Assembly (NCBI GenBank): GCA_964370715.1
Contig: CAYJKJ010000013.1
Span: 1-64,000, forward strand
Direction: 5' to 3'
Source: CAYJAY01 sp964370715
Lineage (GTDB): Bacteria > Bacillota > Clostridia > Oscillospirales > Ruminococcaceae
DNA length: 64,000 bases
Shown here piece after piece: positions 24,334-33,694 of this stretch (position 1 is the first letter of the stretch; every line of letters begins with the position of its first letter). Both the position numbers and the translations under genes were made by a program. The notes under the pieces were generated by a model. It saw nothing but the letters and a program-made list of their open reading frames with translations, did no database searches and had not been told where the DNA came from.

Positions 24334-25926
24334 ATGGATTTTAAAAAATATGATGACGAGTATCTTATAGCGGTTACAAATAAAGGGACGGTTAACCGAG
24401 CTTATAAAGACCTCTTAGATTTAAAGATTAATATAACGGAAAGTAACGGCGATATCGTTGCAACCTTTTCCGACATAACGGTAAATTTAAAAGAAAATCT
24501 TTTTGAAAGTTCCTGCAGTTGCCCATCTAAAACGCTTTGCAAACATATTGTTATGTCGGTTTTGCATCTTAGAAAAAGCGAGACACAGGACGATTTTTCT
24601 GAAAACCAACTAGAACAGATATCGCTTGATATCGATGAGATAGTTAATTTCCCCGAGCAAAAACTTTTAATCAAGCTAAACTCTTCGGCGAAAAACCAAC
24701 TTTATTCCGATTTAAAAAACGGCAACTTCCCAAACATCGAACAAAAAAACTTTGTTTTGGTTGAACTTTTTGACGGGCATAAAGTGCGCCTATTTACCCC
24801 GCTTAAAAACAGCGTTTGCGGTTGCAAAAGTTCCGAAATGTGTAGACATAAGGCTTTGGCTATATTATACTATAAAGCAAAAAGCGGATTTTTTGACCCC
24901 GAAATTTTAAAGGACGACAAGAAAAACGAGGTTGATATACAAAAGGTGCATAATTTTTGCAAACGACTTGAAAGCGAAATCGCCGACCTTTTCTATGTTG
25001 GGCTTTCTCGTTTGCCAAACTCCGCCACGGAACAGTTTGAAAAGTTGGCTCTATATGCGCATAATTCAAGGGTAGCAACGCTTGAAAAAAACGTTCGAGA
25101 GATTTCCGCTATGCTTAAAAGCTATTTTAACCGAGACATACATTTCAGCGAAGCTCTGCTTTTAAAAAAGCTAACCGATTGTTTTTTTATATCTAAAAAA
25201 ATTATAGCCGAAACCGATCCACCAAAACTTAAAATGTTAATCGGAAGTTTTCGGGACGAGTACATCGATGTTGGCGAAAAGACTTTTATTCCGCTTGGCG
25301 AAAGATATTTTGAAACGCTAAGCGGTTATGCCGGAAACGTCTATTATTTTTTGGAGCAAACTCTAGGTAAAGTCTATAGCTTTTCCGACATTCGCCCGAC
25401 TTTTTACGATATAAAGGATACTAGCAGTTCGGCAGGGCTTCTCCCTTGGGATATGAACTGCGATTTAAAAGCACTTACCGAGCATATATTTACTCTCAAA
25501 AACCCAAAAGCAAATTTTGAAAGACGGCTTTCGTCCTCTAAAGAAACAAAAGGTTTTTTAAAACAGCCTATAAACAAAACTCCTCCAATCCCAAACAACT
25601 TAATAACATATGATTTTAGAGAACTTGTTACAACAACGGAAAAAAACGAAAACGACAGGGTAGCTTTTGTTATGGCTAAAGGGATAGCAGATTTCGGAAC
25701 AAACTCTATAAATCAGGTTTTTTATCTAACGGTTACCGATAAAAACGGTTTTCCTATATCGATAGAGCTTAAAATAAACGCCGCAAATAAAGATATTATA
25801 AATACGCTCGAAATGTTTTGCAAAAATCCGTTTTCCCCAACTCTTTTTATTGGAATTGTTTATCAAGAAAACGGACAACTCAAAATTAATCCGATTGATT
25901 ATTTTAAAGGTTTTAAACCGATATAA
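24334..25926 (+). CDS. Double SWIM zinc-finger protein (YehQ-like)
   Basis: Two SWIM motifs (CxCx5CxH) are visible: C61-C63-C69-H71 (CSCPSKTLCKH) and C162-C164-C170-H172 (CGCKSSEMCRH). SWIM fingers bind zinc and contact DNA or protein. The remaining 350 residues show no motif I recognise. It follows the vWA gene by 48 bases on the same strand. SWIM proteins are recurring members of yehLMPQ-type operons. Two separate fingers in one protein are notable, since a single one is usual in many SWIM proteins. Its ligand is unknown. Confidence 0.85.
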   Translation: MDFKKYDDEYLIAVTNKGTVNRAYKDLLDLKINITESNGDIVATFSDITVNLKENLFESSCSCPSKTLCKHIVMSVLHLRKSETQDDFSENQLEQISLDIDEIVNFPEQKLLIKLNSSAKNQLYSDLKNGNFPNIEQKNFVLVELFDGHKVRLFTPLKNSVCGCKSSEMCRHKALAILYYKAKSGFFDPEILKDDKKNEVDIQKVHNFCKRLESEIADLFYVGLSRLPNSATEQFEKLALYAHNSRVATLEKNVREISAMLKSYFNRDIHFSEALLLKKLTDCFFISKKIIAETDPPKLKMLIGSFRDEYIDVGEKTFIPLGERYFETLSGYAGNVYYFLEQTLGKVYSFSDIRPTFYDIKDTSSSAGLLPWDMNCDLKALTEHIFTLKNPKANFERRLSSSKETKGFLKQPINKTPPIPNNLITYDFRELVTTTEKNENDRVAFVMAKGIADFGTNSINQVFYLTVTDKNGFPISIELKINAANKDIINTLEMFCKNPFSPTLFIGIVYQENGQLKINPIDYFKGFKPI

Positions 25927-25947
25927 AAAACTAATGAGGTATATAAC

Positions 25948-26235
25948 ATGAAAGATTTGATGTTGACCGTCGAGACCGCTATGGTAAACCTTTTTAGTGT
26001 TGGCATACAAAATGTTCCGAAAAAATTTTTAATCGAGCTTTGCGACATTGCAAAACTTTGCAGTCTATATAAAATTTCGGTTTTATCAGACGAGATTTTT
26101 TCGCTTTGTTCGCTTTTGGAACGGCCGAAACAAAACGAGGTTGCTATAACCGAAAAGATACTTTATATTATTAAATGCGTGGATATTTTAAATCACAAGA
26201 TAGGTTATGATGAACTTTTGGGAACTGATTATTAA
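25948..26235 (+). CDS. Small helical protein of unknown function inside the ternary operon
   Basis: I do not recognise this 95-residue protein. It is predicted to be all helical, with several Cys and Leu residues (LCDIAKLCSLYKI, IFSLCSLLER), and has no signal peptide or membrane segment. It sits 21 bases after the SWIM gene and 21 bases before the first DUF4132 gene, with AATGAGG upstream of its ATG. Codon use looks like that of its neighbours, so it is probably real. It may be an adaptor or antitoxin-like partner of the operon, but that is only a guess. Confidence 0.65.
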   Translation: MKDLMLTVETAMVNLFSVGIQNVPKKFLIELCDIAKLCSLYKISVLSDEIFSLCSLLERPKQNEVAITEKILYIIKCVDILNHKIGYDELLGTDY

Positions 26236-26256
26236 TTTAAAAAGGGGTATGCCGAT

Positions 26257-29200
26257 ATGAAAAAAACAGAAAACGAAACGGAAAAAAATATTGATTTAGC
26301 AAAACTTAGCCTCCAACTTAACAAAGCAAAGGTAGACAAACGTAATAGCAAGATTATTTTAAATGCGGCAAGTTGCCCCGATTTTGAAAAAGCACTTTTG
26401 ATATTGGATAAAACAGGTAAAAACAAAGTTAAAATCGAAACCTTCTATACCACCTTTAAAGCAAAAGAATATGTTAATATAAACAGGTTTTCATTTTTAT
26501 ATAAAATGATATCAAAACTTAAAAGCCCTCTTGAAGCGGCTTGCGACTTAGCGGGGGTCTACGGTAAAAACAGTTTGCGCCAACTTGATACCGACGATGC
26601 GTTTAATATGTCGTTAAGTTTTTTTGTAACGGGTTGTGAGTTTTTTTATAGTAACGTTGATTTAAGCTATCAATATTTTTTAAGCTATGACTTCCTTTTT
26701 AATTTAGATAAACAAACGGCAACAAGATGTTTAAAAAATGTTTTAAAACAATCGGACGAAAGGCTTAAGATTGCCGCTTTAAGCATTTTCATAAGACGCG
26801 AGGATATGGCAAGCGAATTTAAATTCGAGGATATGCTTGAACAAGCTATAAAAAGATATTTTTCAAAAAACTTCAACATTAATTTAGAAAAGTTTTATAA
26901 AAATTTTGATCCGTTCAAAGAAAAACCAAACAAAGAATTTATCGAAGCTTTTTATAAAGCTCTTCGTCCGATAAACTCGATTATGCTTAATTCAATAATC
27001 TTTTGCTTTGACAAAGGAGAGTTTTTGCAAAAGTTTGTTGCAACAATAATGTTAGACATAAGGCATTATAGCTATTATTATACAAACGATGCGTTCTTTA
27101 AATTCTACTCTCCCGAGGAGTTCGTTTTGTTGGGTACAACGGAAGAGAAGTTTATCGATTTTATCAATCAATTTGCCGATACAAAGATCTTTGTTTTGGG
27201 GCAGATAGATATAAACTATGTTATAAAGCATTTTGTCGGTACAGTTGATATTGACGTTGTTATTAAAAGCATTAAAAACTTTGCTCCGTTTAAAGGATAT
27301 GTTGAATATATAATAGGTAATAAAGATTTTAGCGACTTAAAAGTAGAGCAACGATTTAATTATAATATGTTTTTGGATTTTCAGCGGACCTATAGGATAC
27401 CCGAGTTATACGATGTTTTGTTCAAGGATGACGAGATAATAGAAAGATTAAAGACGTTTATCGACATCTTAGCTGAAACCCGAATTTATCCTTCAACGTA
27501 TGAAATGTTAAGCAGATTAAACGCAAAAGACGACCTGTTGTTTGAATACTTCGATTATTTGAATTTCTATAGGTTCGATTTTAGCGAGTTCTTAAAAAAT
27601 CCAATCGAACAAAATATCCAAAAACAAATTGTTTTAGCGGTGTCGGCTTTTAAAGGAAGAACAAAACTTATCGAAAGACTTATGGAAACCTATAAGGATA
27701 GGTCGCTTGATGAGCGATTGTTCCTTATATTTGTGCTTGCAGACAACATCGAAACAAACAAAAAAACTTTCGAGAGTATAAGCGAAAGTTCAAAGCAGAT
27801 TCAAACCGCTATATATTATGTATATAAAAAATATCCCGAGCTTTCGGCAACGCAACTCGAAAACCTTAAAAGCAAAAAACTCGCCACAAGAAAATCCGCT
27901 TTTAACATCTTAAAATTTGCCTATGGCGGAAAATTTAACGACGAAATTAAAAGCGCATTTGAAAGCGAAACAAACTCAAAACTTAAAGCGGAGATCGAAA
28001 CCCACCTTGCGGTTACCGGAGGAATAAAAGCCGACGGAGTTGACTTTACAGAAGTCGTAAAAACGCTTGTTAAAAGCCGAAATAAGGTTGAGGCTGTTTT
28101 TAAAAATCTTCCGCCGGTACACGACAAAGACAAAAACGAAGCCGACGAGCAATATATTGTCGCTCTTCTTTGTGCCTATGCAGCCGAAAGCTCCCCCGGT
28201 TTTTCGCTATATGGCAGAAAGCTTGCCGAACCCCTTAACCAAAAAGATCTTGAGGCGCTTGCTATGCAGGTTCTCTTGAATTTTTGGAACGACGGAGGAC
28301 AAGCAAAATATAAATGGGTTTTGTATTTTTGCGCTATTCATGGCGGAAAGCCGATAGTCAAAGAGCTAGCCTACATCATTAACGAATGGGCAAGTTCTAT
28401 GAGGGGGGTAATGGCAAGCGAAGCGACAAAAGCTTTGGCGCTTAATCCCTCCCCCGAATCGCTCGCTATCGTCGACAGCATGAGCCGAAAACACAAATAC
28501 ATACAGGTGCGAAACGGAGCTAAAGAAGCATTAAAATTTGCGGCGGAAAAACTCGGCATAACAACCACGCAACTGTCCGATAGGATTGTTCCGAATTTAG
28601 GGTTCGACGACGGCGGAAAGATAACGTTTGATTATGGGGAAAGAAAATTCGATGTTTATCTAAACATGGCGTTTGAGCTTGAAATAGTTGACCAAAAGGG
28701 CGCAAAGCTAAAGACGTTGCCCGCAGTTGGCAAAAACGACGACCAACAGCTTGCCGAAAACGAACTTTCTCGTTTTAAAGATCTTAAAAAGCAACTCAAA
28801 ACCACCCTTGCCTCCCAAACGATACGTCTCGACATGGCGCTTTCGGAGGGCAGAAGGTGGCAAAAAGAGGATTTCTTTAATCTATTTGTTAAAAACCCTA
28901 TTATGTTAAGGTTTGCGACAGGGCTTGTTTTCGGAGTTTATAGTAACGGGATTTTAACCGAAACGTTCCGCTACAGCGAGGACGGAAGTTTTAACACATC
29001 TGTCGACCAAGAAACAAAACTTCAAGACGGCGATGAAATAGGCATTATCCATCCTCTCGATATCGAACAATCGCTGCTTGATACCTGGCGAAAACAGTTT
29101 TCTGACTATGAGATTACGCAACCTCTTGAACAACTAAACCGAGAGGTGTTTTCCCCGACGCAAGAGGAACTTTCGGGCAAAGAAGCTTTTGCGGTTGCGG

Positions 29201-29568
29201 GGCGAGTTTTGTTCCCAACAACGTTAACAAACAAACTTTTGACATCAAATTGGCTGAAAGGCGAGGTTATAAGCCACGCATTTTTCAAAAGTTTTGTAAA
29301 GCTAAATGAAAACCTTGGAATTGGGGCGCATTTTCTTTTTTCGGGTTGCGAAATAGGATCTTTTTTCACGGAATCCTCTACCCTTAAGCAGATAATGTTC
29401 TATGATAAAAAATATCACACTCCGTCTGACTATGACTATAAACCCGAGATTTATCTAGACATAAAAGACGTTGACAAAAAGTTTTTCAGCGAGATAGTAA
29501 GAGAGGTTTTAAACGCAAGCAAGACATTTAAAGAGATTGACCAAAACTGGCGAAATGTGGAGAATTAA
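26257..29568 (+). CDS. Large DUF4132 (MolR-like) protein with helical-repeat N-terminus
   Basis: This is the largest protein of the operon (1103 residues). The first 590 residues are helical and resemble a HEAT-like repeat scaffold. From about 594 the sequence aligns with the whole next gene product: QYIVALLCAYAAE, MSRKHKYIQVRNGAKEAL, IVPNLGFD, FDYGER and a C-terminal ENWRN-like end. The DUF4132 C-terminus is found in E. coli YehI and MolR. An early link of molR to molybdate uptake is not understood mechanistically. AAAGGGG precedes the ATG. No catalytic motif is evident, so a target-recognition or scaffold role is plausible. Confidence 0.85.
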   Translation: MKKTENETEKNIDLAKLSLQLNKAKVDKRNSKIILNAASCPDFEKALLILDKTGKNKVKIETFYTTFKAKEYVNINRFSFLYKMISKLKSPLEAACDLAGVYGKNSLRQLDTDDAFNMSLSFFVTGCEFFYSNVDLSYQYFLSYDFLFNLDKQTATRCLKNVLKQSDERLKIAALSIFIRREDMASEFKFEDMLEQAIKRYFSKNFNINLEKFYKNFDPFKEKPNKEFIEAFYKALRPINSIMLNSIIFCFDKGEFLQKFVATIMLDIRHYSYYYTNDAFFKFYSPEEFVLLGTTEEKFIDFINQFADTKIFVLGQIDINYVIKHFVGTVDIDVVIKSIKNFAPFKGYVEYIIGNKDFSDLKVEQRFNYNMFLDFQRTYRIPELYDVLFKDDEIIERLKTFIDILAETRIYPSTYEMLSRLNAKDDLLFEYFDYLNFYRFDFSEFLKNPIEQNIQKQIVLAVSAFKGRTKLIERLMETYKDRSLDERLFLIFVLADNIETNKKTFESISESSKQIQTAIYYVYKKYPELSATQLENLKSKKLATRKSAFNILKFAYGGKFNDEIKSAFESETNSKLKAEIETHLAVTGGIKADGVDFTEVVKTLVKSRNKVEAVFKNLPPVHDKDKNEADEQYIVALLCAYAAESSPGFSLYGRKLAEPLNQKDLEALAMQVLLNFWNDGGQAKYKWVLYFCAIHGGKPIVKELAYIINEWASSMRGVMASEATKALALNPSPESLAIVDSMSRKHKYIQVRNGAKEALKFAAEKLGITTTQLSDRIVPNLGFDDGGKITFDYGERKFDVYLNMAFELEIVDQKGAKLKTLPAVGKNDDQQLAENELSRFKDLKKQLKTTLASQTIRLDMALSEGRRWQKEDFFNLFVKNPIMLRFATGLVFGVYSNGILTETFRYSEDGSFNTSVDQETKLQDGDEIGIIHPLDIEQSLLDTWRKQFSDYEITQPLEQLNREVFSPTQEELSGKEAFAVAGRVLFPTTLTNKLLTSNWLKGEVISHAFFKSFVKLNENLGIGAHFLFSGCEIGSFFTESSTLKQIMFYDKKYHTPSDYDYKPEIYLDIKDVDKKFFSEIVREVLNASKTFKEIDQNWRNVEN

Positions 29569-29604
29569 CAGAAAAATAATATAAAAAGAAAAGAGGGCAA
29601 AGCA

Positions 29605-31149
29605 ATGGCGGAAACATACAGCAACGAGAAACTAATTAAAACTCTTTTGAAAAATCGACGTAAAGCCGAACCGTTTTTCAAAGATATGCCGACGGTACAT
29701 TTTAACGACGGAAACGAAGTCGGCGAAGAGTATCTTTTGGCTTTGATGTCAGCTTACGTAAAAGAGCCTTGCAGCGGAAACCTTTCAAACGGCGAGATGC
29801 TTTCGAGCGAACTTAAAAAAGATGAACTCGAAACGTTCTGTATCAAAGCTCTTAAAAACTTTTTGGAGGACGGGGGCGATGTAAAAAACAAATGGATTAT
29901 GTTCTTTTGTTCGGTGCATGGCGGCGACAAAGTTGTCGAACTTTTAAAAGGCCTTATTGCGGAATGGGCGGTTAATACAAGAACGACTATGGCGAAATAC
30001 GCCGTTAAGGCTTTGGCAATTAACCCGAACCCGCTTTCGATAGTTTTGGTTGACAACATGAGCCGAAAGTTCAAACAAGCCTCGGTGCGGTCGGGTTCAA
30101 AAGAGGCGTTAAAATTTGCGGCGGAGAAATTCGATTTAACCCCCGAGCAACTTTTAGACAAAATTGTTCCAACGCTCGGGTTTGATAGCGACGGAACCGA
30201 AACGTTTGATTACGGCGAAAGAACGTTTAAAGTAACATTAGGTTGCGACCAACAACTTTTGGTTTTTGACCAAAACGGAAAAGCTTTAAAAACCCTCCCC
30301 TCTCCATCTCAAAACGATAACCCCGAACTCGCCGAAAACGAACTTGCCCGCTTTAAAGAACTAAAAAAACAACTTAAGGCGACGGTAACTTTGCAAAAAA
30401 CAAGGCTTGATATAGCAATTTCCGACGGAAGAAGATGGACAAAACCCGAATTTATAAACCTTTTTGTCAAAAACGCAGTTATGCAAAGTTTCGCTACGGG
30501 GTTAATTTTCGGTATCTATAACGACAAAACACTTTTAACAACGTTTAGATGTATGGAAGACGGAACTTTTAACAGCCATGACGACCGAGAAATAACCCTC
30601 CCCGACGACTGTTTAATAGGGTTAATTCATCCGCTTGAAATCGACCTAGAGGTTAAAGAAAGCTGGAAAAAGCAACTTTTAGACTATGAAATAAAACAAC
30701 CGCTTAAACAGCTGGAAAGAAAAGTTTTTAGCTTTCCCCCCGAAATGCAAAGCGGCAAAGAGATAACTACTCTTGCCGGAAGAACGGTTCATATATCGAC
30801 TATGGCTAACAAGCTTCAAGCCTATGGTTGGATAAAAAGCAAACCTATCAGCCACAGTTATTATGAAAGTTTTTCGAAACTTGATGATAAACTCGAGATA
30901 GGCGCTCAACTTAACTTTTCCGGCGCATACCTTGGAGAGCCGAGTTTTGATCCGATTACCGTTAAACAGATTAAGTTCTATAGCAAAGAACATCACTCAA
31001 TCGAGGATTTTAATCGCCAAGACTCACATTATCTTTCGATTAACGATATCGACGCAAAATTTTTAAGCGAGATTGTTTATCAAGTTGATATAGCGACCGC
31101 AACAAGCAAAGAGATCAACGAAAACTGGCGAAATACAGGCGGAATGTAG
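29605..31149 (+). CDS. Second, shorter DUF4132 protein, paralogue of the preceding C-terminal half
   Basis: This 514-residue protein is a stand-alone version of the C-terminal half of its neighbour. Shared segments in order include EEYLLALMSAYVKE, LAINPNP, MSRKFKQASVRSG, IVPTLGFD, FDYGER, RLDIAISDGRRW, NLFVKNAVMQSFATGL, and the ENWRN end. Moderate rather than near identity points to an old duplication with divergence. It begins 36 bases after the first copy with AGAGGGC before the ATG and ends the operon at a strong bidirectional terminator. Retention of both forms suggests two targets or a two-part complex. No molecular function is known. Confidence 0.85.
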   Translation: MAETYSNEKLIKTLLKNRRKAEPFFKDMPTVHFNDGNEVGEEYLLALMSAYVKEPCSGNLSNGEMLSSELKKDELETFCIKALKNFLEDGGDVKNKWIMFFCSVHGGDKVVELLKGLIAEWAVNTRTTMAKYAVKALAINPNPLSIVLVDNMSRKFKQASVRSGSKEALKFAAEKFDLTPEQLLDKIVPTLGFDSDGTETFDYGERTFKVTLGCDQQLLVFDQNGKALKTLPSPSQNDNPELAENELARFKELKKQLKATVTLQKTRLDIAISDGRRWTKPEFINLFVKNAVMQSFATGLIFGIYNDKTLLTTFRCMEDGTFNSHDDREITLPDDCLIGLIHPLEIDLEVKESWKKQLLDYEIKQPLKQLERKVFSFPPEMQSGKEITTLAGRTVHISTMANKLQAYGWIKSKPISHSYYESFSKLDDKLEIGAQLNFSGAYLGEPSFDPITVKQIKFYSKEHHSIEDFNRQDSHYLSINDIDAKFLSEIVYQVDIATATSKEINENWRNTGGM

Positions 31150-31190
31150 GCGCTTTTTTTCTCATAAGCGCTATTAACTCTAAGTAAATT

Positions 31191-31241
31191 AATATAGTCA
31201 AACCATTTATTGATCTTCAAAATGGTTTGACTATATTTTTT
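31191..31241. terminator. Strong bidirectional terminator at the end of the ternary operon
   Basis: AATATAGTCAAACCATTT and AAATGGTTTGACTATATT form an 18-bp perfect stem with a 10-base or so loop, flanked by T on one side and A on the other. It separates the plus-strand DUF4132 genes from the minus-strand dehydrogenase. Confidence 0.9.
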
Positions 31242-31272
31242 CGTCCGGCTTTTTTATCGCAACTCGCTCTGT

Positions 31273-32304
31273 TTACTTTGCAGGCGTTTCCCCTGCCGCT
31301 TCGCAGATCGTGTTCCATATCTTATCGTCTACGCTAACCCCTTGTTGCAAACTTTTTTCAAGATTAATTTTTGCACGTTCTCCGGGAATTACTATGCTTG
31401 AATTTTCGTCTGCTAAATGTGCATTTTTAGCGGCGACAACACGGTCTTGAACTTTGGTGTCAAGTTCCTCTTGGTCGCCGAATATATATGGGTCATAGGC
31501 AATAAAAACCTGTGAACATGAGGTGCAATAGCTGTGTTTTTCTTTGTCCATGTCGATGCCCGATTTTCCGCCCGCCATCATAGCGGCGGCTATATCAAGA
31601 ACCAAAGACATACTACTACCTTTCCAATATCCCATAGGTAACAACCGCCTACTTTCCATTATGGCGTCGGGATCTTTTGTTAGCTCTCCCGTTTTTGTAA
31701 AACCTCCGTCAATCGGGAGTTTTTCGTTTGCTAAGCTATAAACATCAATTTTTCCATAGGAAAACTGGCTCATCGCAAGATCTATTGCAACCGGATAATC
31801 TTTATGTGGTATACCGATACAAAACGGATTGTTCCCAACGCTCATTTGGTCGCTTCCCCATAACGGCATACAGCTTTCGGTGTTGGTCCAGCTCATACCG
31901 ATAAATCCGGCTTCTGCAATCTTTCGAGTGTATGTTCCGCCCCTCATCCAATGTGTCGTATTCTTTAGAGTAACGCAACCGATTCCATGTTGTTTAGCCA
32001 AAGCAATCGCTCGGTCTGCGCAGTGTAGCGCATTAATTATGCCTATTCCTAAATTTCCGTCGTAACGTTCAACGGCTCCCCTTGCCTTAACAAGTGATAT
32101 TTTCGCTTTAGGGTCTACTAGACCTTTTTTTACATATTTAATGAAGACAGGAACTCTGTTTAGTCCATGGCTTTCGACACCATGCGCCGACGACTCAACA
32201 TGGATTTTAGCGCAAGTATCGGCATCCTCGCTACTAAGCCCAACTTTTAGCATAGCCTTTCGAACTGTGTCAACTGCGGTTTCATACTGCACTCGAATTT
32301 TCAT
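31273..32304 (-). CDS. Ldh2-family reductase, YiaK-like (2,3-diketo-L-gulonate / malate-lactate type)
   Basis: This 343-residue NAD(P)-dependent oxidoreductase belongs to the malate/L-lactate dehydrogenase-2 family. SHGLNRVPVFI, NTTHWMRGGTYT, GNNPFCIGIP and LPMGYWKGSSMSLVLD follow YiaK of E. coli closely, including the HWMRGG and PMGYWKGS signatures, so 2,3-diketo-L-gulonate reductase (3-dehydro-L-gulonate 2-dehydrogenase) is the best functional guess. No sugar kinase or transporter of an ascorbate-type pathway is adjacent, so the true substrate may be another 2-keto acid. It is followed on the same strand by no gene before the terminator. Confidence 0.82.
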   Translation of the reverse strand: MKIRVQYETAVDTVRKAMLKVGLSSEDADTCAKIHVESSAHGVESHGLNRVPVFIKYVKKGLVDPKAKISLVKARGAVERYDGNLGIGIINALHCADRAIALAKQHGIGCVTLKNTTHWMRGGTYTRKIAEAGFIGMSWTNTESCMPLWGSDQMSVGNNPFCIGIPHKDYPVAIDLAMSQFSYGKIDVYSLANEKLPIDGGFTKTGELTKDPDAIMESRRLLPMGYWKGSSMSLVLDIAAAMMAGGKSGIDMDKEKHSYCTSCSQVFIAYDPYIFGDQEELDTKVQDRVVAAKNAHLADENSSIVIPGERAKINLEKSLQQGVSVDDKIWNTICEAAGETPAK

Positions 32305-32338
32305 TTTTTAATTCTCCTGTTTTTTGTTTTAATTTCAA

Positions 32339-32689
32339 TTATTGTATCCTATCTTCCCAATCACTTACTTTAAATCCAACAAGCACAAAATCATCACCAA
32401 TAACTATCGGTCGCTTAACCAGCATACCGTCCGTTGCAAGAAGTTTTAGTTGCTCGTCTTCGCTCATAGATGGAAGTTTGTCCTTTAAACCCATAGATTT
32501 ATATAGAAGTCCGCTTGTATTAAAAAAATTTTTTAGCGTAAGGCCGCTTTTTTCAAGCCACTCTTTCAACTCATCACAAGTCGGGTTGTTTTCCTTAATA
32601 TGCCTTTCGGTATATTGAACACCTTTCTCATCAAGAAACTTCTTCGCCTTTTGGCAGGTAGTGCATTTTGGATAGCAGATAAATGTCAT
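32339..32689 (-). CDS. Spx/ArsC-family thioredoxin-fold protein
   Basis: This 116-residue protein has the ArsC/Spx fold with a CxxC redox pair at Cys9-Cys12 (PKCTTCQKAKKFL) and the cis-Pro region VKRPIVIGDDF. It lacks the long arsenate-reductase C-terminus. Relatives include YffB-like reductases and the RNA-polymerase-binding Spx regulators. Which role applies cannot be told from sequence. It lies just upstream of the YiaK-like gene on the same strand with a 34-base gap, so the two may be co-transcribed. Confidence 0.85.
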   Translation of the reverse strand: MTFICYPKCTTCQKAKKFLDEKGVQYTERHIKENNPTCDELKEWLEKSGLTLKNFFNTSGLLYKSMGLKDKLPSMSEDEQLKLLATDGMLVKRPIVIGDDFVLVGFKVSDWEDRIQ

Positions 32690-32740
32690 CTTCTCTTTCT
32701 CCTTATTGTCTCTTTTTTGTTCAAACTTTCTATTCTTTAC

Positions 32741-33271
32741 TTATTCCCCATAGCTTAAAAATTCCTCAATCGTCATCTCTCCCGGGTCTTGGTATTTGCC
32801 TTCAAATTCTTTGTAAAAACTGTTCCAATTATCGCTTTCCGAAACATACCCAAACCCATGTCCGGAATACTTTTTTGCATATGTTATTTCACCGGTTTCA
32901 AGATTGAAAAATATTTCAAACCATGTGTAAACGCTGTTTAATCCAAAAAATTCTTTAAGTGTTATATTGTCGCCACTATAAGTAATGCTGATGTTTTTCG
33001 AGTCTTCGCTAAATGATATCCATTTTCCAACATTTTTCATCTCTGTGTAACGGTCAAAATATTTTTTTCTATATTCTTCCGACAATTCTTCCAACTGATT
33101 AATAGTTAAAACGTCGTTCGGAATCGGCTCGTTTATTTTATATTCTCGATGCCAACCCGAACCGTCATCATCAATTGTTGCACCAACAGCAAACCAAATT
33201 ACTATTATCCCAAACAACGATAATAACGTTAATAAGATTATTTTAACACCGTTCCATATTTTTTTATTCAT
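32741..33271 (-). CDS. Membrane-anchored hypothetical protein
   Basis: The 176-residue protein starts MNKKIWNGVK with AGGAGG eight bases upstream; an earlier in-frame start at 33304 is less likely. A single hydrophobic segment (IILLTLLSLFGIIVIWFAVG) near residues 10-30 would anchor it, leaving an acidic, Tyr-rich extracellular domain of about 140 residues (FEIFFNLETGEITYAKKYSG). I do not recognise the family. It is transcribed alone or with the Spx-like gene. Confidence 0.75.
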   Translation of the reverse strand: MNKKIWNGVKIILLTLLSLFGIIVIWFAVGATIDDDGSGWHREYKINEPIPNDVLTINQLEELSEEYRKKYFDRYTEMKNVGKWISFSEDSKNISITYSGDNITLKEFFGLNSVYTWFEIFFNLETGEITYAKKYSGHGFGYVSESDNWNSFYKEFEGKYQDPGEMTIEEFLSYGE

Positions 33272-33609
33272 TTTCAAAAACCTCCTTGCACTTTTCAATA
33301 TCATCTAGTTTTCATTTCTTCTATTCATATTCTTTTATTTATTCGCCATTCCCATCGGTATACGAGTTAATTCATATTATACCATGACAAAAAAAACTAA
33401 TGCAACGTTTGATTTTGATTGTTTGTGTTTTATCGAATTAACTGTATCTCTTTCATTCGGATTGAAACATTTTGGTTGAATTCGCCAAATAGTCTTACCG
33501 GCGAAAGTTGTTCCACTTTTAAAATTAGCAAAAAGAAGGGTTGCTTTTCATGTTGTATCGCATTATTTCAATATTCATATTTGATTTTGAAAAAAAGAAA
33601 AATCTATTA

Positions 33610-33656
33610 AACCCACCACACCAGCTTTCTAAAATCAGCAGCCGATGTGGTGGGTT
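33610..33656 (-). terminator. Terminator of the ECF S-component gene
   Basis: AACCCACCACA and TGTGGTGGGTT pair over 11 bp with an inner GCTTTCTAAAATCAGCAGC region. On the minus strand the stem is followed by T-rich sequence. The remainder of 33272-33609 is AT-rich and holds no gene I can support. Confidence 0.75.
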
Positions 33657-33694
33657 ATTGTCTATTATATTATTTTCTCTATTAAAAATTGCCC

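Noticed and set aside
32339..32689. Arsenate reductase (arsC) as a firm call
   Set aside because: The CTTC pair and length fit the wider Spx/YffB family; no arsenic-resistance genes are near.
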